A stretch of DNA of 24,015 bases, from assembly GCA_046155505.1 (NCBI GenBank), contig JBJXFK010000026.1:1-24015 (forward strand), written 5' to 3'. Numbering within the stretch: the first letter of the stretch is position 1; every line of letters begins with the position of its first letter. The notes under the pieces were generated by a model, which was given only the letters and a program-made list of their open reading frames with translations, searched no databases and was not told the origin of the DNA. The translations under genes were made by a program, and so were the position numbers. Of this stretch, positions 18,787 through 24,015 are shown piece by piece. This DNA is from JBJXFK01 sp046155505 (GTDB lineage Bacteria; Planctomycetota; Phycisphaerae; UBA1845; Fen-1342).

Positions 18787-18944
18787 CGCGTCTCCGCTCG
18801 GTCGCTGGCGCGGCGTCCATGCCGCGCGATTCGCACTTGCTGACTGTATGCGCGAGGCGAGCGAAATGCGAGTGTCCAGCGCCCGCATCCGTTTGACGCG
18901 GGCGCGGCGGAATCGGTGTGGCTACGAACGCGAAGCGGCGTCGA
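18787..18944 (-). other. Leader/spacer before the PQQ-like gene
   Basis: This 158-nt gap lies between the second small exported gene and the PQQ-like gene. It holds a GC-rich hairpin at 18879-18905 (perfect 8-bp arms gcgcccgc/gcgggcgc, 11-nt loop) without a U-tract, and a weaker one around cgcggc/gccgcg. The main hairpin may end or attenuate the transcript of the small genes. No convincing -35/-10 pair with normal spacing was found here. Confidence 0.4.
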
Positions 18945-19178
18945 TCACGGAAGGATCGGATCGCCCGTCGTGCAGAACGGCGGGAACGTGCAGAACGGAT
19001 CCTCGATCCCGCGCACGAACACGTTGTATGCGTTTGGGTCGCAATTCAGAATCGTACCGCAGGGATTGATCTGGCCCGCGACGTTGATCAGGCCCGAAGG
19101 CGAGCACTGGTGTACGATGCCGCCGGCGGCGACGATCGAGGTGGTCAACACGGCCTGACGATACTTCTTGTTATTCAT
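18945..19178 (-). CDS. Small Cys-containing exported protein, paralogue 2
   Basis: Predicted protein of 77 aa. The ATG at 19178 is preceded by a good purine-rich ribosome site (GGAAGAG). The N-terminus is basic (MNNKKYRQ), followed by a hydrophobic stretch (AVLTTSIVAAGGIV), so it is probably exported. The mature part is short and rich in Cys/Pro/Asn: CGTILNCDPNAY, then PFCTFPPFC and DPILP. It shares a C[GA]x[IV]LNC[DN]xN pattern with the next gene upstream (19236-19442), so the two are probably tandem paralogues. The Cys residues could form disulphides. No lipobox of the usual LxGC form is seen. I recall small planctomycete proteins of this type without assigned function. Function unknown. 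Confidence 0.8.
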   Translation of the reverse strand: MNNKKYRQAVLTTSIVAAGGIVHQCSPSGLINVAGQINPCGTILNCDPNAYNVFVRGIEDPFCTFPPFCTTGDPILP

Positions 19179-19235
19179 GGCTCTCTTCCGCGACGTTCGA
19201 AAAATCGGCCGCCCTAATTCAGTTCTCAATTCGAG

Positions 19236-19442
19236 CTACGGGCAATCGAGCAGGATCGGCGCCGCCGGATTGCAAAGGTCGAAGAACGTGTTTTCGTTAC
19301 AGTTCAGCACGGCGCAAAAATTGAACGACCGAACCCCGAGCGTGCCCAGAGTCGGCGCGCAGCCGGTCGGGAACAACTGAAACACCATGCCGCCTGCCAG
19401 CGCTGCCGCCAGCGTATACAACTTGATCGACCGCGTTTTCAT
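19236..19442 (-). CDS. Small Cys-containing exported protein, paralogue 1
   Basis: Predicted protein of 68 aa. The ATG at 19442 has GGAG eight bases upstream. It has a basic start (MKTRSIK), a hydrophobic core (LYTLAAALAGGMVFQLF) and then GCAPTLGTLG, so it is probably exported. The Cys in PTGC is not in a clear lipobox. The mature part FCAVLNCNENTFFD matches the CGTILNCDPNAY block of the downstream neighbour. It ends in LLDCP, with four to five cysteines overall. A promoter-like sequence at 19490-19519 would give a leader of about 40 nt. It is probably co-transcribed with the paralogue, which starts 57 nt after its stop. Function unknown; an extracellular or envelope structural role is possible. 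Confidence 0.78.
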   Translation of the reverse strand: MKTRSIKLYTLAAALAGGMVFQLFPTGCAPTLGTLGVRSFNFCAVLNCNENTFFDLCNPAAPILLDCP

Positions 19443-19489
19443 CGTGCCAACTCCGAAGGAGGGATAGCCCGCCGTTCACAGGCGAGGGA

Positions 19490-19519
19490 ACTATAAAGCC
19501 TCACCGTGTGACTGATCAA
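19490..19519 (-). promoter_or_regulatory. Sigma70-like promoter for the small exported genes
   Basis: On the minus strand TTGATC (19519-19514, 4 of 6 to the -35 consensus) and TATAGT (19495-19490, 5 of 6 to the -10) are separated by 18 bp. The predicted start lies near 19483, about 40 nt before the ATG at 19442. It is the best-matching promoter seen in the window. There is no experimental support. Confidence 0.5.
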
Positions 19520-19669
19520 GTAGCGCTTGGCGACGACCACTGATTTTTCTGGCCCGCGGCGAGCAGGAACTGCCGGGAGCTTCGAAATCTTGTCGGCGCG
19601 ACGCCCGCCGGCAATTTTGGATTTTGGATTGCGCATTCGCGCTCGTCTGACGAACGTCCGTCCGCTCGC
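19520..19669. other. Spacer after mtnA
   Basis: This non-coding stretch lies between the mtnA stop and the promoter of the small genes. It contains a short AT-rich iteration (attttggattttggatt, about 19614-19630) inside GC-rich DNA. A related ggattttgga occurs at the mtnA 5' end (about 20803-20813). No convincing terminator hairpin was recognised. Confidence 0.4.
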
Positions 19670-20830
19670 TCAGCCGCCAAGCGTCGCGAGAATGCTCTGT
19701 GCGGTAACCGGGCGAATGACGCCGAGTTCGGTGACGATCCCCGCAATGAGTTCCGCCGGCGTCACATCAAACGCCGGATTCACGCACGGCACATTTGCCG
19801 TCACGCCTTCGCGCAGGAAGCCGCCGCGAACCTCGTCCGCCGAGCGCTGCTCGATCGGGATCGCGTCGCCGCTCGCGATGGACAGGTCGAACGTCGAGCG
19901 TGGGGCCGCGACGTAAAACGGGATGCCGTGGGCCTTTGCCGCGAGCGCGACCGAATAGGTGCCGATCTTGTTGGCCGTGTCGCCATTGGCCGCAATGCGA
20001 TCGGCACCGACAATGCACATCTGAATGTGCCCTTGTCGCATCAGGCTGGCGGCGGCGTTGTCGCACAGGATGCTGACATTCACGCCGCCGGTGGCGAGTT
20101 CGAACGCCGTGAGTCGCGAGCCTTGCAACAGCGGGCGGGTTTCGTCGGCAAAGACGCGGAATTTTCGGCCCATTTCCTGGGCCACGTACATCGGGGCGAG
20201 CGCCGTGCCATACGCGACCGTCGCCAATGCGCCGGCGTTGCAATGCGTGAGCACGCCGCCGTTTTCGGGGATCAGTGCCGCGCCGTGTTGACCAATGCGC
20301 CGGCACGCTTCGGCGTCTTCATCGCAAATCGCGTGGCATTCGAGGAGCATCGCGTCCCATGTCGCGTCGGGCGCGTTCTCTCGCGAAACGCGCGCCGCCA
20401 AATCAGCCACGCGGCGAACCGCCCACGCCAGGTTGACCGCCGTCGGTCGCGACGTGATCAGATATGCGGCAATTTTCTCGACATGCGCGACAAACTCGGC
20501 GGAACGTTGCGCTGGGGGACCGGTCTCCGACCGGTCTTTCTTCTGGCTCGCATCGCGTGTGCCAAGGCAGAGACCATACGCACCCGCGACGCCGATGGCC
20601 GGCGCGCCGCGGACGCAGAGTTCCTTAATTGCCTGCCAGACGTGCTCGGCGGACTCGCAGCGGCGCGACGTTACGGTCGCGGGCAGCACGGTCTGGTCGA
20701 GCAGTTGCAGCACTCCGTCGCGTCCGCCGTCCCATGCGACGGTGGGCGGAAACGTCGACAGCGGTCCGCGTTCGTAGCGTTTCGGCGTGCGGTGCAACGA
20801 TGGATTTTGGATGATCATGGCGGGCGACAT
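19670..20830 (-). CDS. mtnA: Methylthioribose-1-phosphate isomerase
   Basis: Predicted protein of 386 aa. MtnA converts 5-methylthioribose-1-phosphate to 5-methylthioribulose-1-phosphate in the methionine salvage pathway, in the cytosol. Diagnostic motifs: RGAPAIG (residues 74-80), SRPTAVNLAWAV (128-138), THCNAG with catalytic Cys 197, and GADRIAANGDTANKIGT with catalytic Asp 277. Residues 97-107 (KKDRSETGPPA) are encoded by a copy of the ACCGGTC repeat (20509-20543) and fall in a variable loop before the PTAVNL helix, so the reading frame survives. The start is uncertain: ATG at 20830 or ATG at 20818, neither with a clear ribosome site. No other salvage gene is nearby. The family overlaps eIF2B-like and ribose-1,5-bisphosphate isomerases, but the motif set favours MtnA. 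Confidence 0.95.
   Translation of the reverse strand: MSPAMIIQNPSLHRTPKRYERGPLSTFPPTVAWDGGRDGVLQLLDQTVLPATVTSRRCESAEHVWQAIKELCVRGAPAIGVAGAYGLCLGTRDASQKKDRSETGPPAQRSAEFVAHVEKIAAYLITSRPTAVNLAWAVRRVADLAARVSRENAPDATWDAMLLECHAICDEDAEACRRIGQHGAALIPENGGVLTHCNAGALATVAYGTALAPMYVAQEMGRKFRVFADETRPLLQGSRLTAFELATGGVNVSILCDNAAASLMRQGHIQMCIVGADRIAANGDTANKIGTYSVALAAKAHGIPFYVAAPRSTFDLSIASGDAIPIEQRSADEVRGGFLREGVTANVPCVNPAFDVTPAELIAGIVTELGVIRPVTAQSILATLGG
20509..20543. repeat. ACCGGTC repeat fragment inside mtnA
   Basis: It matches the reverse complement of 32-66 at 34 of 35 bases (gcgctgggggaccggt, one mismatch, then tccgaccggtctttcttc). It lies wholly within the mtnA coding region and is translated in frame as KKDRSETGPPA. 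Confidence 0.88.
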
Positions 20831-20879
20831 TAGTACACGATTCGCTGTGCGTTGGCGAACGGCTCGACGTCACGTCATT

Positions 20880-20957
20880 GTGGCATGCTCAGGCTGTACT
20901 CAGCCTGAGCATGGCTTCGAAGACATGCGTATGCGGAGTACCGCATAAGCATGCCAC
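20880..20957. repeat. Double-hairpin element with 10-bp terminal inverted repeats
   Basis: Perfect 10-bp ends gtggcatgct (20880-20889) and agcatgccac (20948-20957) enclose two hairpins. One is tgctcaggct/agcctgagca; the other is TATGCGG-AGTA-CCGCATA. The second hairpin half is shared with 2866-2900. It sits between the divergent mtnA and gspF genes. It is non-coding, with the structure of a MITE or REP-like (BIME-like) element. Confidence 0.85.
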
Positions 20958-21176
20958 GACTCGCGACGCGCAAAATCCTGCTAAGGTCTGCCCTCGTATG
21001 TGTTATGATGTAGCTGGATTCCTGCCGCCCACCGACCTGTCGCTTCGGCAAAATTCGCCGCCGGGGTATTGGACGGGGCACATGGGGGCGTCAATAATCC
21101 ACCGGCCCGGAATACGTCGTGGCATTACGTCGTTGTTGCATCGCCGGGCCGCTGTTTGCGGCGTGGAGTGCTGAAA
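20958..21176 (+). promoter_or_regulatory. gspF promoter candidate and long leader
   Basis: TGTTATGAT at 21001-21009 is an extended -10 (TGn plus TATGAT, 5 of 6). The -35 position (20981-20986, ctaagg) is poor, as is common for extended -10 promoters. The leader to the ATG at 21177 would be about 160 nt. No known riboswitch was recognised in it. The frame upstream of the ATG is open to 21069 but has no similarity to the GspF family. Confidence 0.4.
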
Positions 21177-22436
21177 ATGTCCGTGTTTCTCTACGAAGCG
21201 CTGAATTCCTCAGGTCAGGAAGTCAAGGACGAACTCGAGGCTCCAACGAGGGAAGAGGCTGTCGCCAAGGTGCGCAGTCTCGGCCTGTTCCCGACCAAGG
21301 TGCTCGAGAAGGCCGGCAAGAAAAAAGTCGCCAAGAGCGGCGCGGTCACCAAGAAAAAGGCCGCCGGAACCGGTTTCGGCTGGGTTAAGACCAAGATGCT
21401 GACGCAGTTTACGCGTCAGTTGTCAACGCTTCAGGACGCCGGCCTGCCGATCTTGCGGTCCATCCGCATTCTCGAACAGCAGCAGCGCCCCGGAATGCTA
21501 AAGCGTGTACTGCAACAGGTTTGCGAAGATGTCGAAGGCGGCTCGACGCTTTCTGAAGCAATGGGCCGTCACCCCAAGGCATTCGATCGGCTCTACGCGA
21601 ACATGGTCGCCGCCGGTGAGGCGGGCGGCGTGCTCGACGTCATTTTGCAGCGTCTTGCCGACTTCCTTGAAAAGAGCCAAAAGCTCAAACAGAAGGTTAT
21701 CGGTGCCATGATCTACCCGGCGGTCGTCATTACGATCGCCCTTGGCATCACCCTTGCCATCGTCATCTTCCTCGTGCCGCAGTTCCGCACGATCTTTATC
21801 GACTTCGGCGTGAAAACGCTGCCCGGCCCGACCGAGTTTCTGATCAGCGTCTCGCAATGGCTGCTCACCGGGTCGCCTCCCGGCTGGCTCGTGATCCTGC
21901 TTTCGCCGTTGATTATCTTCGGTACCTACAAGCTGATTCGGCAGGCCTATGCCGGGCGCTATGCGCTGGACACGATCTTCATGAAAGTGCCCGTCATGGG
22001 CCAGATTTTGTCCAAGTCGGGTATCGCCCGCTTCACGCGCACGCTGGGCACGTTGATCTCGGCCGGCGTACCGATTCTCGAAGCAATCAAGATCACCAAA
22101 GACACGACCGGCAACGAGATTTACGCCCGCATGCTGGGGCGCGTACATGACTCGATTCGCGAGGGCGATTCGTTCGCCAACCCGCTCCGCGCCAGCAAGT
22201 GCGTCGATGCGATCGTCGTCAACATGGTCGACGTCGGCGAAGAGACGGGCGAACTGGACAAAATGCTCTACAAGGTCGCCGACAATTACGACGACGAGGT
22301 TGATACGCTTGTGGCGTCGCTGGTCAGCCTGCTCGAACCGATCCTGGTTGTCGTGCTCGGCTCGATCGTCGGGTTCATCGTTGTGTCGCTGTATCTGCCG
22401 ATGATCCACCTGATTCAGTCACTGACGAGCAAGTAA
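21177..22436 (+). CDS. gspF: Type II secretion / type IV pilus inner-membrane platform protein
   Basis: Predicted protein of 419 aa, the normal length for GspF/PilC. The start ATG at 21177 has GGAG eight bases upstream. It begins with the family's typical N-terminal MSVFLYEALNSSGQEV, followed by a Lys-rich linker (residues ~60-80). Two T2SSF domains follow: the first starts at LTQFTRQLSTLQDAGLPIL, the second at IARFTRTLGTLISAGVPILE. Three TM helices are visible (around AVVITIALGITLAIVIFLV, WLVILLSPLIIFGTY, and the C-terminal PILVVVLGSIVGFIVVSLYL). It is the membrane platform of a pseudopilus/pilus assembly machine that pairs with a GspE/PilB ATPase, which is not in this window. Pseudopilin genes follow directly, so it probably belongs to a minor T2SS-like operon. 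Confidence 0.95.
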   Translation: MSVFLYEALNSSGQEVKDELEAPTREEAVAKVRSLGLFPTKVLEKAGKKKVAKSGAVTKKKAAGTGFGWVKTKMLTQFTRQLSTLQDAGLPILRSIRILEQQQRPGMLKRVLQQVCEDVEGGSTLSEAMGRHPKAFDRLYANMVAAGEAGGVLDVILQRLADFLEKSQKLKQKVIGAMIYPAVVITIALGITLAIVIFLVPQFRTIFIDFGVKTLPGPTEFLISVSQWLLTGSPPGWLVILLSPLIIFGTYKLIRQAYAGRYALDTIFMKVPVMGQILSKSGIARFTRTLGTLISAGVPILEAIKITKDTTGNEIYARMLGRVHDSIREGDSFANPLRASKCVDAIVVNMVDVGEETGELDKMLYKVADNYDDEVDTLVASLVSLLEPILVVVLGSIVGFIVVSLYLPMIHLIQSLTSK

Positions 22437-22440
22437 AGCG
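22414..22440 (+). repeat. gspF 3'-end repeat, copy 1 (coding)
   Basis: The last codons of gspF (Q S L T S K stop) plus agcg. It recurs at 22512-22539 with two synonymous base changes and one inserted base. Confidence 0.85.
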
Positions 22441-22471
22441 CGATGGATCGGTGAGGTCTGCGGCATAAGGT

Positions 22472-22509
<38 letters not shown>

Positions 22510-22511
22510 TT

Positions 22512-22539
22512 TTCAGTCGCTCACGAGCAAGTAAGAGCG
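22512..22539 (+). pseudogene. Duplicated tail of gspF (copy 2)
   Basis: CAG TCG CTC ACG AGC AAG TAA encodes exactly the QSLTSK-stop end of gspF. The two differences from copy 1 (TCA/TCG, CTG/CTC) are both third-position and synonymous. Only the tail is present; no longer GspF-like sequence precedes it. It is a remnant and not a gene. Confidence 0.65.
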
Positions 22540-22586
22540 TTGTTGCTGGGGGAACCGCCGGCCTGGGCCGGCCAGAGAGGTGCAGT

Positions 22587-23663
22587 ATGAAGCGCATTCT
22601 CCGTAGCGGTCGCGAGGCGTTTACGCTGGTCGAACTGCTTACCGTGGTCGCGATCATCGGATTGCTGATCGGCATTTTGGTGCCGGCCCTGTCCGCGGCT
22701 CGCAATCAAGCCAAGGAAGCCTCGACCAAGGCCCAGCTCGACTCGATCGGCAAGGGCTGCCTGATGTTCAGCAGCGACAACTCAAAACTCCCCGCGTCGG
22801 GCGGCAACAACCCGTTCGTCGCCGCGGGCGCTTACTCAAACCTCGGCCCGACACTCACCGGCACGCAATGGCTGGTGGTGCAGCTCGTCGGCCCCGATCG
22901 CCAGGGTTACGTGAAAAACGACCTGAGCAACGATCACGACGCCGACGGCCGCATCACGGCGACCGATTGGAATGCGTGGTACGAGCTTCCGGGTGCCAGC
23001 GGTTATAGCGGCAAGAAGTACAGCCGCGCTACGCCCTACGTCGATCCCGATGGCAAGAACTACCAGACTCTCGCGCAGTTCGTCGAAGACAATTCGCTCT
23101 CGGATGACGAGATCGCGAATCTGCCGGCGCAACTGGCCAACGGCCTTGATACGCCGGATGTCGAGTGGTCCAGCGCCCGCGTGCCGTACTTTATCGATGC
23201 GTTCAAGGGTCCGATTTTGTACTACGCGGCCACGGCCGGTGCGGAGGCACCGTTCAGCACTGGTCAGGGCAGCAACCGATCGCTGAAGATCGGCCTGTAT
23301 GACCAAAGCGACAACGCCGCCATCACCGGCTCGGAGGTGCGCGTCGGTCGCTGGGACCGGGCGCAGTCGGTTGGGTTTGATTTCCGAGGCAGTGGCTGGT
23401 CGAATGACCCCGACGCCGTGCCCAATGCGCATTTCATGGCTCGCTTGGGTTGGGACGCCGACGAGCCGAACAAGTGGCCTGTGCAGCGCTCGTTTGCGCG
23501 GACGCTTGCCGATCGCTCGATCTATGACACGACCAAGCGCGGCACCGGCGCGGCCGAAGAGGGTCGCATCGCGCCGCGCAATCCGGATACGTTTGTGATG
23601 GTCTCGGCCGGTCGCGACGGGCTGTTCGGCACGGATGACGACATTACGAATTTCAACAAGTAA
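22587..23663 (+). CDS. Pseudopilin-like protein with type IV prepilin leader, first of two
   Basis: Predicted protein of 358 aa. The ATG at 22587 has GAGG six bases upstream. Residues 1-11 are a short basic leader (MKRILRSGREA). Then comes the prepilin motif FTLVELLTVVAIIGLLIGIL with Glu at mature position 5 and a hydrophobic helix, i.e. class III signal processing by a prepilin peptidase. The residue before the Phe is Ala, not the usual Gly. The mature domain is large (over 300 residues) with DxDxDGRIT- and DPDGKNY-like acidic loops that may bind Ca2+ (inference). The C-terminus has VMVSAGRDGLFGTDDDITNF, typical of planctomycete GspG/H-like pseudopilins. It probably assembles on the GspF platform encoded before it. 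The exact role (major or minor pseudopilin) cannot be decided. Confidence 0.9.
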   Translation: MKRILRSGREAFTLVELLTVVAIIGLLIGILVPALSAARNQAKEASTKAQLDSIGKGCLMFSSDNSKLPASGGNNPFVAAGAYSNLGPTLTGTQWLVVQLVGPDRQGYVKNDLSNDHDADGRITATDWNAWYELPGASGYSGKKYSRATPYVDPDGKNYQTLAQFVEDNSLSDDEIANLPAQLANGLDTPDVEWSSARVPYFIDAFKGPILYYAATAGAEAPFSTGQGSNRSLKIGLYDQSDNAAITGSEVRVGRWDRAQSVGFDFRGSGWSNDPDAVPNAHFMARLGWDADEPNKWPVQRSFARTLADRSIYDTTKRGTGAAEEGRIAPRNPDTFVMVSAGRDGLFGTDDDITNFNK

Positions 23664-23687
23664 GTGAACCGCTCTGGAGGCTTTGTT

Positions 23688-24015
23688 ATGAAATCGTTCA
23701 AGACGGCGTCGTCGAGCCGGTCGGCCCAGGCGTTCACGCTGGTTGAGATGCTGACGGTCGTAGTGATCATCGGCCTGCTGGTCGGACTGCTACTGCCCGC
23801 GGTCAACGCGGCTCGCAACCAAGCCAAGGCGACGGTGACGCGCTCGACACTTGGCACGCTGGCCACGGGGCTGGAGTCGTTCCGGGCCGATCAAAAGGTC
23901 GGCGGGGCGTATGTGCCGTCGGCGGCGGATGAGACGGCCAACGGCATTCCGACGTATCGCGCCGTGAATCCGCGAAGCAACAATGAAGGCGACATCGCCG
24001 GTGCGAATTTGCTGG
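23688..24015 (+). CDS. Second pseudopilin-like protein, truncated by the window edge
   Basis: Only the first 109 residues are visible. The ATG at 23688 has an ideal GGAGG seven bases upstream. The leader is longer (MKSFKTASSSRSAQA), followed by FTLVEMLTVVVIIGLLVGLL and a hydrophobic helix with Glu at mature position 5. Again Ala, not Gly, precedes the Phe. The helix continues as LPAVNAARNQAKATVTRST, close to LVPALSAARNQAKEASTKA of the upstream neighbour, so the two genes are probably duplicates that diverged downstream. The gap to the previous stop is 24 nt, so they are co-transcribed. No stop codon is seen in the window. Confidence 0.9.
   Translation, partial: MKSFKTASSSRSAQAFTLVEMLTVVVIIGLLVGLLLPAVNAARNQAKATVTRSTLGTLATGLESFRADQKVGGAYVPSAADETANGIPTYRAVNPRSNNEGDIAGANLL

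Noticed and set aside
18879..18905. Rho-independent terminator after the small exported genes
   Set aside because: The 8-bp GC stem is clear but no U-tract follows on the minus strand, so it is kept only as a possible hairpin.
21498..22409. Minus-strand open frame of 303 codons
   Set aside because: It is antisense to gspF, with Asp/Arg/His-rich composition typical of a shadow frame.

Overview
The window looks like chromosomal DNA of a GC-rich planctomycete (Planctomycetota), probably class Phycisphaerae. This is inferred from four things: the MoxR/VWA/DUF4175-type gene string, the alpha/alpha-toroid 'DGSW' and PQQ-like propeller proteins, pseudopilins ending in a GRDGLFGTDDD-type motif, and several interspersed palindromic repeat families of a kind common in that phylum. 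No rRNA, tRNA, CRISPR array, transposase or phage gene was seen.

All genes from 20830 down to 105 lie on the minus strand. In their own reading direction they are: mtnA (methionine salvage); two tandem small Cys-containing exported proteins that look paralogous and share a good sigma70-like promoter; a giant exported PQQ-like beta-propeller/TPR protein (about 1455 aa) translationally coupled by ATGA to an alpha/alpha-toroid (squalene-cyclase-like fold) protein; a Fic-domain protein touching the toroid gene; and then a seven-gene MoxR-type string. That string is MoxR AAA+ ATPase, DUF58 VWA protein, BatA-like membrane VWA protein, a second membrane VWA protein, a DUF4175-like membrane protein, a coiled-coil Gln-rich exported protein and a C-terminally Gly-rich TPR-like exported protein. 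The string is probably one operon. MoxR/DUF58 overlap by 32 nt and VWA/DUF4175 by 1 nt. By analogy with MoxR systems, the ATPase probably remodels or activates VWA-containing envelope proteins, with the downstream exported partners acting at or outside the cytoplasmic membrane. The substrate is unknown.

From 21177 to the end the plus strand carries a type II secretion/type IV pilus inner-membrane protein (GspF/PilC) and two tandem pseudopilins, the second cut by the window edge. An extended -10 promoter candidate lies in the divergent mtnA-gspF spacer.

The most unusual layer is repeats. Nearly every long spacer of the MoxR string is filled by a different inverted-repeat element: CACAGAG-type at 7647-7822 and 10171-10321, a GGGTGGGCA-type plus a GGAGTACC hairpin at 2781-2900, a GC-rich palindrome at 1187-1249, and an ACCGGTC element at 1-66. 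A 35-nt piece of the last one (34/35 identical) lies in frame inside mtnA. The 3' end of gspF is duplicated 98 bp downstream with only synonymous changes, on the far side of a heptamer tandem repeat. These two cases are the best leads for repeat-driven remodelling.
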